Positions 43,704-55,978 of a stretch of DNA of 64,000 bases are shown in pieces (position 1 is the stretch's first letter; each line of letters begins with the position of its first letter). The stretch comes from Apium graveolens. Its lineage: Eukaryota; Streptophyta; Magnoliopsida; Apiales; Apiaceae. The DNA is taken from the NCBI RefSeq assembly GCF_009905375.1, contig NC_133650.1:303649203-303713202 (forward strand). Reading direction: 5' to 3'. The notes below the pieces were generated by a model that worked only from the letters and a program-made list of their open reading frames with translations, did no database searches and was not told the DNA's origin. Both the position numbers and the translations under genes were made by a program.

Positions 43704-44757
43704 TGTTGTGCATATGTTGTGTACATGATGATTTCATAAACAAAATATCTAAGTAGATTTTACTTAGTGAAATAATGTAGCACTCGACGGATAAGAATTA
43801 TAGTCCCGACGGATAACTCATTATAGTCCCGACGGATGTTAACTTATTATCCATCGAGTGAGTAGCTTATGTAATAATAAGTCTGTAGCACAATTCTGTA
43901 TACATCTTTGTATAGATTCTGTAGTAGCCTATAAGTCATGTTGACTTTAACTAGATATGCAGAATAGGTTGATTAATTGTATATAAATGATGTCTTGTAA
44001 TATTGCATAAGTGAAATGAAGTCAAGTGCCAAAATAGCTACCGACTAATGATTAACAAAGCCATCGACGGATGATCAAATGACTATCAAAAGATGTTTAA
44101 TATAGTAGTCGACGGATGATCAACTAAGTCATCAACGGATGTTCAGAAAGTCGACGGATGATCATATATCCAACGGATATTCATAAAGTCCAACGGATGA
44201 TCATATAAAGAATTCAAACAACAGTTGAACAATGAAAACTGAGCACAACCGTCGAGATGTATACAAATCTACTATGGAAGCCTATTAACTGGGTAAAAGA
44301 GGACGAAAAGCAGCAAAGCTTAAGACTGATAGTTTTTATATGTATTTAGTCTTTTTGACTTTGTAATCTTGGTAATATATAAACCAAGAACGTATCAAAT
44401 AAAATGATATAGCTGAGATACGAAAAACAGAGAAATCTTTGAAAGCAGAATCTTTAGCATTTCCTTGTATTCTCAGTAGTTCGATTTGTAAGCAGCTGTG
44501 AGCATTCTTGCACACAGAGTCTTCTCGATATATAATATATATCTCTGGTGGAATTGTTTAAATCCACCAAAAAGTTTTGAAAGACTCTTGTTTTTAATTA
44601 CTTATATTTTGATTCAATTAAGTTTCTATTCCGCATTGTGTTAATTAAAACACTTATATCTATATTCGAGTTGAACATTTTTATTTCGAAAAAAAGGTTC
44701 AAGAATTCCATTCAGCCCCCCTTCTGTAATTCTTGTTATATTATTAAGGGACTAACA
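43704..44757 (+). repeat. Copia-B 3' LTR, intact
   Basis: 1054 bases, TGTTGTG...ACTAACA, with the motif array at 43783-44200. Followed by the ACCAC duplication and the rest of the Tat LTR. Confidence 0.93.
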
Positions 44758-44762
44758 ACCAC

Positions 44763-44912
44763 CACCACCAAACACTGTTCATATTTTCCGACGAACATTG
44801 TTCATCAAATCCACCGATTACTGTTCACGTTTCCGACGAAGAACCACCATCACAGATCTTATTTCCGGCTACGAACCTCAGACTTTGTTACTCCCAAATT
44901 CCTCCGTCAACA
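44763..44912 (+). repeat. Tat 3' LTR, last part
   Basis: It resumes the LTR after copia-B and seems to end at CAACA (44912), which pairs with the TGTTATG start. The exact end is inferred because the 5' LTR is not in the window. Confidence 0.6.
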
Positions 44913-46005
44913 CTCGTTTTGCCATTTGGATTACTAGAATGACTTAATGAGAATAAAATACTCTGTACAGTAAAAAAAATTATTTTTTTATTTATTTAGG
45001 AGCCATTTGGCTTATGAGATATTATTTTTATATTCACTTAGAGCATCTTCAATGGTTGACACCTTTGGAGGGATGCCAACTTTGTCACATAATAAAAAAT
45101 ATTATTTTTAATTGTCTCTTTTTTCCACATTAATTTTGGCACTCTTTTTCACAAAACTCTCCAATAGTTGGTAGTCATAGATATCAACTTCACTAAAATT
45201 ACAAAAAAATGTATAATACAAACAAATTAAAAATATAATAAATTATTCATTATTGTGACCACAAACGAAATTGTCATAATAATTTATTCACCATTAGGAT
45301 CACAAATGAAGTTGACACGTTATGGGATGCCAATTTTTGGCACCCCAAATTGGCAGCCTATATCACCTCACTTAGCATTCCACAACATCTCAATAATTTT
45401 CAATGAAGTGCTAACAAGGTGCCCACATGGCGTTGACAGCACGACACCCCCCATTGGAGTTGTGGTTGATAACCTTTGCATCATAAGTTTTCGATCATGT
45501 TAACAGGAAACGAGAATGAGATATTTTTTATCATAAAAAAACCATTTGAGCTGCAATTGATTACCTTTGCATCATAAGTTTTCAATCATGTTAACAGGGA
45601 ATGAGAGTGAGATATTTTTTATCAAAAAAAAGGAGAACTAGGAAGCTGGATGTAAAAGAAATACGGTAAATGGCAGTAATCATTTTCATTAGTGGGACCA
45701 AATTTTTTTGCAATGTGCGCCTTCCAATTTTCTTTTAATATCTAAATGTATATTGTTCAAAGGAATTAAACTTAGGGGTTTTTTTTCACAAATACCCAAG
45801 TTTTACAAAAATTTTGTAAAAATACTGTCATTTTTTAAAACAAATTGCAAAAATACTATTTTTCAAAAAAAAATTGCAAAAATACGGAGGTTGCATTTGC
45901 AACTATATCTGCAACTGCTAGCAACCATATATGCAACCACAAATTTGAAAAAATCTGTTGAAAATTACATTTAGTTGTAAAATAAGTTGCCCAAGTGGTT
46001 GCAAA
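44913..46005. other. Intergenic DNA with small repeats
   Basis: No gene seen. 45041-45465 looks like a decayed Tourist-like MITE (listed separately). A 91-base unit is duplicated in tandem at about 45451-45541 and 45542-45632. 45780-45960 is A/T-rich with many TTGCAAAAATAC-like words. Confidence 0.5.
45041..45465. mobile_element. Possible Tourist-like MITE, decayed
   Basis: The left end GAGCATCTTCAATGG follows TTA, the usual Harbinger/Tourist target. The right end (CCATTGGAGTTG) is only partly complementary, and no clear right duplication is left. The right end also resembles part of the adjoining 91-base repeat, so the call is weak. Confidence 0.4.
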
Positions 46006-46201
46006 CAGTGTTACAGATTTCGAAAATCGGACTTATTCGGTTGAGACACCGATTTGCGATTTATCGGACGATTTTTAAAAAAAAATCAGATGATTTATCG
46101 GCGATTTATCAGAAATCGGTCAAATCGGACAAATATTTTTGACCGATTTTTGAGCGATTTATCGGCGATTTTTGAAAAATCGGCCGATTTCTATAACAGA
46201 G
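46006..46201. mobile_element. hAT-type MITE, 196 bp
   Basis: An exact 8-bp duplication GTTGCAAA lies at 45998-46005 and 46202-46209. Ends are CAGTGTTA and TAACAGAG (imperfect inverted repeats). The interior is full of ATCGG/CCGAT words. An 8-bp target is typical of the hAT superfamily. Confidence 0.72.
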
Positions 46202-46345
46202 GTTGCAAATAGCGAAAAATGAGTGTCCCTGCGGGACCAAAAGTAATATAAAGAACAATTAAAATTTGTAAGTAGTGACATCCAGATTCAAAGACCTTCC
46301 ACATAATTCCAAATACACCTTCTCAGCATCATCGACCATATCATG

Positions 46346-47110
46346 TAGGGGAGAGTATGGGTCGGTTCGGCTCGGCTCGGTTTCCGGATAAAACCAGAAC
46401 CGTAACCATATATCTTCGGTTTTTAAAATTGAAAATGGTAACCGTCGGTTCAGATTCGGTTTCAGTTCAAAAATCTCTGGTTCGGTTATAATCGGTTCGG
46501 TTTCGGTTATAAAATCGGATGAAATTAAAATTAGAAAATGAAAATACAATTATAAATAGAAAAATATATTTAATTCAAAATTTATTTCAACATTTTTAGT
46601 TTTACACAATGTACCAAATTTACACAGACTTGGTTGAGAGATAAGAAACATGAACTCCAAATATATTAGCAAATGTAGTAGTAATACTAATAGTTCAACA
46701 CAATATAATTTTTTTACAAAAAAAGTGACAAACAAGGCCTCCGGATTGACATTTCAATGCATTTATGCTTGGTTAACAGGGAAAACTAATATATCCAGGT
46801 AAACAAAACAAAGTTCTAGTTTTAGATCTTAGGCCAAATGAATTAATTCTGGTTCGAATGATAAAATCTTAGATATTTAAAATTGTTTAAGAATTCATAA
46901 AATTTATATAAATTATATATAAATAATATATTTATTTAATTATTTAAATATTCGGTTCGGTTCGGTTTTTTCAGTTCGGTTTTAACCAATAACCGGAACC
47001 ATGGAGTCGGTTCGGTTTTCAATTTTTCAGATTCGGCTCAGTTTTTTCCGGATCGGTTTTTACCGATTTTTAGCGGTTTCAGTTCGGTTTCGGTTTTTTG
47101 CTCAGCCCTA
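46346..47110. mobile_element. hAT-type MITE with CGGTTCGG subterminal repeats, 765 bp
   Basis: Ends TAGGG...CCCTA; 8-bp duplication ATATCATG (46338-46345) and ATGTCATG (47111-47118), one mismatch. Many TTCGGTT/CGGTTCGG words lie near both ends and the middle is AT-rich. No transposase. Confidence 0.68.
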
Positions 47111-47118
47111 ATGTCATG

Positions 47119-47464
47119 TTCAAAATATCTCAGAATTATATTATTATTATTGGACACAGTCATGAAGGGAAGGACGGGAACCAACGAGAGCAGAAGTGGA
47201 GTATATTTGCAAATAAATATCCAAAAGTTAGTATATTTTTCAAATTCCCTTAAACTTATTATTTTGGAAAATCCGATATATTCAGATTTATATATCTAAA
47301 AAGGCAGTACTAAATAAAAGAGTAATGGAAAATTTTTAAAAAACATTAAGGCCCGTTGACTAATCTAACTAGATTTCAAGCCTGCACAAATTTTCACCTA
47401 CACCTAAATTGTATTATAAATAAATTTTCTTTACATTATGGATATTAAATCTATATTAATCATA
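47119..47464. other. Intergenic, nothing recognised
   Basis: AT-rich, between two MITEs. Small reading frames here look like chance. Confidence 0.5.
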
Positions 47465-47472
47465 CACAAGCA

Positions 47473-48045
47473 TAGAGCATGCAATTCATGTCGTTCGTAT
47501 ACTTTCGTATCGTGTACTTTCGTGTTTCGTGTAGTGAAGGGTTACATATCTGACTCATTTATCATTCGTGTACTTAAGGGTAAACACATATCCGTAACTC
47601 ATCGTTTCGTGTACATTTCTTGTATAAAATAAATAAATAAATAAATAAATATATAAAATATTACATAGTTGGATATAATTTTACATATATAATTTTACAT
47701 ATATATTAAAAATATATATTTACATATAATGGTATATTTTTGGATATATTTTTATAAATATACATGAATTTTATGTATATATACATATAATATTAGAGTA
47801 ATATGTATATTTATATAAATGAATATATAAATATTAAAAAAATTATTAATAAATTTATTATTTCGTATACTTTAGTGTCGTTTCGTGTATTCAAGGGTAA
47901 ACACATATCCGTACCCGTTTAGATTTCGTGTTCTTTCGTGTTGTGTACTTTCGTGTTCGTGTACCAAAAAGTTGAACACATATTCATTTATATCGTATCG
48001 CTCTCATATCGTTTTATCGTGTCATATACTAAATTGTCAGCTCTA
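47473..48045. mobile_element. hAT-type MITE with TTCGTGT subterminal repeats, 573 bp
   Basis: Ends TAGAGCATGCAATT and AATTGTCAGCTCTA are inverted repeats with three mismatches. Flanks CACAAGCA (47465-47472) and CACAAATA (48046-48053) match at six of eight bases. CTTTCGTGT-like words crowd both ends. The middle holds an (AAAT)n run near 47627-47650. Confidence 0.62.
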
Positions 48046-48121
48046 CACAAATATATGCTCATGCAAATATTTCTTACCACTCACTGAAATGTTTTTAGGT
48101 ATAAAATACACAAAAAAGCCC

Positions 48122-48198
48122 AGGCCCATTAAGTAGCACTAACCATTTGGGCCGACCCAAAAAACCCTAAACTCTGGTTTTCTAGGGTTTTATAAAAG
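48122..48198 (+). promoter_or_regulatory. RPL13 promoter: site II, telo-box, TATA
   Basis: Contains AGGCCCATT (48122) and TGGGCC (48148), both site II elements; the telo-box AAACCCTAA (48162-48170) and its inverse TAGGGTTT (48183); and TATAAAAG at 48191-48198. Site II plus telo-box is the known plant ribosomal-protein promoter combination, and it sits just upstream of the RPL13 leader. Confidence 0.8.
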
Positions 48199-48935
48199 CT
48201 CATGAGTCGCCTCACAATACTAGCCCTTGCACAAACACTACGAGGCTCAGCTCTCACCGGAAATTCACCGCCGCCGTCACATCCCTCAGGTATCTATTAC
48301 ATATATACACTTATAGCTTAACAAATTGTATCTATTTGTTTTAAATAGCTTGATTTTATTTACATTTATTCATTGTTTATTTGAAATGCGTATGTAATTT
48401 GTGTTGAAGAGATAAGAGGTTGTTGTGTATCGAATTGAAGCTTATGAGTGATTTCAATTGTTTTGTATGTATATTGTGTGTATGTCATTTTTTTATCGTG
48501 TTGTTATTGTTTTGATATATTTGGTTAACTGATTCGGAACTTTGATTTGTTTCGTGTCGATTATTTTACGGAAAGTGTAGATTTAGGCTTATGAATTGTT
48601 AAAATGTATTATATAGTGGTGAGATTTTGGTTATTTAGTTTCGGAATGTTAATTTGTTTAGTGTCGATGTTTTTACGGAGAGTGTAGAATTAGGCTTATG
48701 AATAGTTAAAATGTATTCTATAGTCGTGAGATGTTAGTTTTATTTTGTTGTTTTGATGGAAAATGTGGATTTAGGATTAAGAAGGTGAATGAGATGTATC
48801 GTGTATGGTTATTAGATGTTGATTTGTTGTTTGTTGTATTTAGGTGTCGATGAATTTGTTATAGAATTTGGTTGTGTTGTGTAGTTGAAGGAGTTTAAGT
48901 TTAAGTTATTAATGTTTTTATCTTGTAGGTAAGAG

Positions 48936-50447
<1,512 letters not shown>

Positions 50448-51119
50448 AGTGTTCTGCTATTCTAGTCACTTGTGTCATTCCTCAGTGGATTTGTCATCCC
50501 CTATTTTGAATTTGAATATGCTATTAGAACATAATTTTACATCATCAGTAATGAAGTTTGTGAGGATTTGTTTTTTCATGCAATTAAAGATTTTTATTGC
50601 TAGAATGATAATTTTCGTTGTCGATATTTAGCTACAGTTTCTGTACTAGTTTGCGACTTGTCTTGCTACTAATTTTAAAATTTGTTTTTTGCCATACTGT
50701 CAAAATAGCAGAGTAGAAAAACATGGGACTTTTTTCTGTGTTAACATTCCTACATTGCTTGTATTATTTCTAATATCATAAGAAATCGTTAAATTATGAT
50801 TTATAGAAAGTTTTCTGAACATTTTATTTATTTCCTAAATTTAAAATCATACTTATTTACTATGTGATTTTAATAAAGCTAGTTTGATAGTCAAGGCTTT
50901 AATAAGATAAAATCACAAGTTTAGCATGAGAGTTGTGTTAACTCTGTGATGTGTAAAAGATTTCTGGTTTCTACGTCCACTGTCAACCATAATATTACCC
51001 AAATTTCCAGGAGGATTTAGTCCCATTCTGATCCCTGTTCTTCTCTCTTTTGTACATGTAACATACATATCTCTCTGTGTTCAGAACATTATATTATTAC
51101 ATAGTAGCTTAACAGAAAA
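50448..51119 (+). other. RPL13 3' end and ALMT upstream region
   Basis: No gene seen. The first part is probably the RPL13 3' UTR; the last 100-200 bases should hold the ALMT promoter and leader, but I see no clear TATA box. Confidence 0.45.
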
Positions 51120-54100
51120 ATGTCAGGTAATATTGGATCATTTAGTTTTGCAAGAACGCCTCGAGAAAAATTGCTTGTATCAAGAAAGAACTATTCTGAA
51201 TTAGGGTATGTGGAAGATGACTGTGATGAAGATGAAAGTTCTTGGTCAAGGTTTCAGAAAAAATTCGTTAAATTTAAATTCGATGTTGAAGGTTGCCTCT
51301 CTAAAGCATATAAAATGGGTCGATCCGATCCTAGGAAAGTTGTTTTTGCAGCTAAAATGGGATTGGCTCTGGTGATTGTATCACTTCTAATATTCTTTAG
51401 AGAGCCATTGTCTTATATTGGGCAACAGTCAATCTGGGCAATCCTTACTGTCGTCGTCGTGTTTGAGTTTAGTATAGGTATAGAAATATTCGTGTTAAAT
51501 TCTATTGTTATCTTTGTCTCCTCTGGATTCACTTGATTTGTTTGTGTCTGTAGGAGCTACACTTAGTAAGGGATTTAATCGTGCTGTGGGAACGCTTTTA
51601 GCTGGAGCATTGGCTCTCTGTAATGCGCAGCTATCTCAGATGGCTGGAAAGTTTCAAGAAGTTGTGATTGTAACTAGCATATTCATTGCAGGTCTGGCTT
51701 TCTTCTAGTACAATACAGTGTTTGTTTTAAAGGCGTAAGATTAGGATAGAGCTACCTGCTCTAGCTTTAGAGCATCCACAGCGCTCATGGTCACTTTCTT
51801 ATTTTTTTAGACCCCACCCACATTCCATCTAAGGAAAAGTGGGATTAGAAAACAAACTGGCCAAATCGCTACAGTCATGCGACCATTTCACAGTTCTCGA
51901 TATTTTTCATTATACTAAACTTAAGTTGTGTAGATTTTGATAACATAAAATTTTAACGTTGCTTTGTCAAACTTTAACATTTAAGTAAATAAAATACTAA
52001 AGTGGGACAGAACCTCCAAACTGGGACTGCCCACTTTGTTTGAGTTTGCTCCAACGGTTGAGAGTCTCTTTTTTTCATTTGGAAACCATTTCACGTGGCC
52101 CTATGCATGAATTGGGTCCGCGCCGTGGATGCTCTTATCCAATGGCCTATTCAACAAGATCCTTTAGATAACCCCGTTCACTATTTTCATCACATTACAG
52201 TACATTTGCGAGACTACTGGGATTACTAAACCTTCATGAAATGAACTTTACAAGTCGATAACATAAAATTATAAAGTAACTTGAAAGAATAGAGTTTGAG
52301 ACTACATAGCCCCTTGTAGTGTGAAAAAAGTGCAGGTGATCGTATCCTAAGCTAAATCATTTCAAACAAACATATCAACAAAATAGCCAAAAGTAATCAA
52401 ATTCGAATCACAATGTCCTTTTGAATAACCGTGTCTTTTGCATGTTGGTTTTTCAGGTTTCTCTGCAAGCTATTTGAAACAGCATCCTGCAATGAAGCAA
52501 TATGAATATGGATTTCGTTGTTTCTTGTTGACGTATTGCATTGTTCTGGTATCCGGGATGTCACATTTTGTTAAAACAGCGTTTTCAAGATTGTTGTTAA
52601 TTTCCGTTGGAGCAGGTGTCTGTATGCTAGTAAATATATGCATTTACCCCATTTGGTCAGGCGAGGATTTGCACAAACTGGTTGTGAAAAACTTTAGAGG
52701 AGTTGCCCACTCCTTGGAAGGTCAGAATCCTTTCTATTCTAGATTTCCTTAGCATGTACTCAAATACTTAGCATGTACTCAAATACTCTTTTCTACAGGC
52801 TGCGTTAGTAAGTACCTGGAATGTGTCGAATATGAAAGAATTCCTTCAAAAATTCTTGTATATCAAGCTTCTGATGATCCATTGTACAGCGGATATAGAA
52901 CTGCTGTACAGTCTACTAGCCAAGAGGAAACTTTGGTATACTCCATGCTTCATTGTATAGCTTGAATCCTAGACCTGACTAAGGAATGATATGACCGTGT
53001 AAGATTTATTTCATCGCTTCTGCAGTTAGGTTTTGCTGAATGGGAACCTCCTCATGGCCGTTACAAAATATTTAACTATCCTTGGAGTACTTATGTCAAA
53101 GTTAGCGGTGCATTAAGGCATTGCGCGTTTACTATCATGGCTATGCATGGATGTATACTTGGCGAGATCCAGGTAAACTAACTTATCAGTAACTCCCAAA
53201 TAATATCTAAGTTTCTAAGTCTGTTCTTGATTAAACTTTGCTGCAATAATTTCTTGTGTAAACAATCAATCTTTCAAAATTTCATGCCCTTCTAATATAC
53301 GAGTGATTTGCATAGAATTATTGCTGGGATTGAACTTGTACCAGTTGTTATTCTTGCTCTTCATCTCCGTTATGAACTCCTGGCAACTAAGAGCAACATC
53401 ATTGACATTGTTATACAACCACTCTTCTACTGGCTTTAGCAAGTACAGGCACAGATGCTCCATTCTGATTATAAATTTATAATTTAACACTTATAGGCAA
53501 CAGCTGAGTTGCGCCAGGTTTTTAGCAGCGAGATTCAGAAAGTTGGCACAGCAGGTGCAAAAGTTTTACTTGAGGTTGGAGCGAAGGTTGAAAGGATGGA
53601 AAAATTAAGCCCAGGAGATTTGCTGGCAGAAGTGCACGATGCTGCTGAAGAGTTGCAACTGGCAATTGACAAAAAATCATACCTTCTAATTAATGCTGAC
53701 AGTTGGGCAAGTACCAGAATGCCACAGGAATCTGAGGACCCTAACAATATACAAGAATTGAAGGATTCTGAAAACAAGAATTTGCTTATACGCTCCCTCA
53801 GTCAAGTAGCGGGTCATTTAAGATCAATGCACACACCAAGGAACCCAAACAACATGAGCCAAGCTCTTTCTTTTGGACTAGGTTCATCTGAAGATATGTC
53901 CAGGCAGCAACAATGGCCTTCACGGCTATCTATGCTTGGAGACACCGTTCTTAATGAACGTGAGGTACATACATATGAAAGTGCAAGCGCACTTTCATTA
54001 GCTACCTTTACCTCATTGTTGATGGAGTTTGTTGCAAGGCTTCAAAACCTAGTTATTTCATTCGAGGAGCTCAGCGAGAAGGCAAAATTTACAGATCCTT

Positions 54101-54129
54101 CATTAAACACAGATGTATTTGTTGAGTAG
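51120..54129 (+). CDS. ALMT: Aluminum-activated malate transporter (ALMT) family channel
   Basis: Six exons: 51120-51477, 51554-51691, 52457-52720, 52799-52935, 53026-53172, 53497-54129; 1677 bases, 558 residues, in frame at all GT-AG junctions. The N-terminal half has about six membrane segments ([58 protein letters not shown] and others), with the family blocks [14 protein letters not shown] and [15 protein letters not shown]. The C-terminal half is cytosolic and has the WEP motif ([11 protein letters not shown]) and [14 protein letters not shown]. ALMTs are anion/malate channels. The long acidic N-terminus and sequence resemble the vacuolar ALMT4/ALMT9 type; this placement is inferred. Intron 2 carries a MITE. 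Confidence 0.93.
51770..52134. mobile_element. Tourist-like MITE in ALMT intron 2
   Basis: Terminal inverted repeats GAGCATCCACAGCG and CGCCGTGGATGCTC (one mismatch) with TTA target duplications at 51767-51769 and 52135-52137, typical of PIF/Harbinger elements. 365 bases, no coding capacity. Confidence 0.82.
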
Positions 54130-55978
54130 GTCACTGGAGCAGGCAACAGGATTCATGCTCTTTCTTAATCATCACTCAACTCTGCGTGATCCTTCTGGCC
54201 AAGTTGCATAAAAAAGATGGCTACACTGGATTTAAATTGGTTCAATGGTTCATCTTGTGCTTGGAGTTTCACAACGGAACCAATTACATTTCCAGCACAC
54301 ATGGTTTCAATGGTTGTAATCATCAGCTTGCCTGATTCTTCTGGTCTGTCGAGAGCACGGATGCTGTGGAAAGGGAGAAGAGGCAGGATGAAGTAAATAA
54401 GTTACAAATACAGATTTCTGTTTGTTGTGGAAATGTTTGTGATAAATCTTTCTCTTTCCAATGGCGTAGGATACTAAGACATTTAAAGGATTGCTTTATA
54501 AACACTCAGAGTACAGATTTTTAGTGTAACTTAAAAACTTATCCCTCTTATGTTAATTTCACTTTACCTTCTCCATATGCATGTTATGTTATTCAACTGC
54601 AGTGACTAAAGAATGTCCAGTGGCAGATTGATTGCTAACTTCGATACATTTATGTACCTGAAAACACCTGCGATCTATGTTATACGGTCTCGGCTAGAAG
54701 TATCTCTCAGGAATGAGCGTCCAAGTCTGAATAATGTTTGATTTGTATTTTGCATAACCTAAAAGATTATGAATGAACAATTTCCTATCTAAATTTGTAT
54801 GAAAATTTAGAGATAGCATTCTTCAGATTTCATAGTATTTTATACTACACTTTAAAAATCTGAGCATTGCTGTCTACTCATACCATGCAATGCATCCAAA
54901 TTAGTTAGTTACCATTTTTTTTGATAATTTGTTTTCAGCTGTGTAATCCAAGTCGCCTTCTTGTAATGTAATCGTATTCTTTATAATGAAACAGTACAGA
55001 AAAGGGAATCTATATATGTAATTGTTACCGGAGTGCATTCAATCAGTAATCAATAAAGAAGGGGGTTGATTTAGGAGAAATCAAAATCAGGAAACAGTCT
55101 TTGATATCAACAAGAAAAGTACAAGACATACAGGTCAAAATGAAAACAGATGGGTCACATTTAATCTAAAACTTGAGGAGCTTACCTTGAACTTCAAGAA
55201 CAAGCAACTGAGAGGAGCTCTACCAACTTCAAAGAAATATATAATTTACCCTATACTCTAAGAATAACCCTTCAACCCTTCCGCAAACAAGGCTACAAAC
55301 TTTATGAAGGAAAAAGGAGATCAGGGTCTCAGGAATGCTTGCTGTTTCCTTGAAAACTATCAAGGGCGAAATCAAGCCAGTTACTGCTTCACTGAGGACA
55401 AGATGCGATGAAACAGATGATACCAGCCATTTTCAATTTACTGTTCTAGCAGTCTCACATCGATACTAATACAATATATAAGTAACTTGAATGTCCCAGA
55501 CCAAACAATCAAAATATATTTCAGGAGTACAAATAACATGAAACTGAAAACAAATCAGCAACATATTTGAGACTGGCAAAACTTCTTTACCAGGAAGCAA
55601 AGCGCAAGAACTGCATGAAGGAAGATAACACAGTTTATGATTAAGAAAAAGAACCTCAGCAAATATATGCAAGGAGTGATCACCAATACATTTGAGGATA
55701 CTCTATAAAGAAAGAATACAAAAATGCCTCATACTATTGCTACCCTTTCTCAACTTCATTAACAAAAGTTACGATATTTTACTGATTGACAAAACCACAT
55801 AGATGCTAAAACTCCTATAGCCAGTAACAACACGAGCAAATATTACATGCTACCTCCCAACAAAAGTATATATGTCATGGTATACTATAGTAGAACTTTT
55901 TGTTCTCTCATTTTCCTAAACACTCTTTTTTCCATCTTGCATCTATGCAATTCAGGAAATATATTCTTAAATCAGCGG
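54130..55978. other. Region between convergent ALMT and zinc-ribbon genes
   Basis: The left part is probably the ALMT 3' UTR; the right part should hold the 3' UTR of the minus-strand gene. No further gene, repeat or RNA gene recognised. Confidence 0.45.

Larger units (their letters stand above)
11073..44757 (+). mobile_element. Copia-B: SIRE-like Ty1/copia element inserted in the Tat LTR
   Basis: It starts TGTTGTGCATATG and ends GGGACTAACA, flanked by a perfect 5-bp duplication ACCAC (11068-11072 and 44758-44762). Own sequence is 11073-12022, 25119-28032 and 35520-44757; the rest is nested copia-A and copia-C. The order is LTR, PBS, gag, pol (PR-INT-RT-RH), spacer, third ORF in the env-like position, polypurine tract, LTR. 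The long third ORF after pol is the mark of the SIRE lineage. The two LTRs differ at about 35 of 1053 sites by eye, so this is the oldest copia insertion of the nest. Confidence 0.93.
1..44912 (+). mobile_element. Ty3/gypsy Tat-lineage element, left part outside window, split by nested copia elements
   Basis: Own sequence is 1-11072 plus 44763-44912. The order seen is gag, protease, reverse transcriptase, RNase H, a second RNase H, integrase, a long spacer with an antisense gene, a polypurine tract and the 3' LTR. The second RNase H and an antisense extra ORF between integrase and 3' LTR are known traits of Tat-lineage elements (Grande, Ogre and relatives). The 5' LTR and start of gag lie left of the window. 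Coding parts carry frameshifts and stop codons, so this copy is dead. GGCGCGCC is scattered through it. The right end is inferred from the terminal CAACA; its 5-bp flank would be CTCGT, which cannot be compared with the missing left end. Confidence 0.9.

Noticed and set aside
46259..46345. Minus-strand AEKVYLELCGRSLNLDVTTY, which looks like one pentatricopeptide repeat
   Set aside because: Only one repeat-length match in a reading frame that runs on into a MITE; too short to call a PPR pseudogene.
47885..48136. 83-codon ORF upstream of RPL13
   Set aside because: It lies in the TTCGTGT repeats of a MITE and its reading frame simply follows the repeat.
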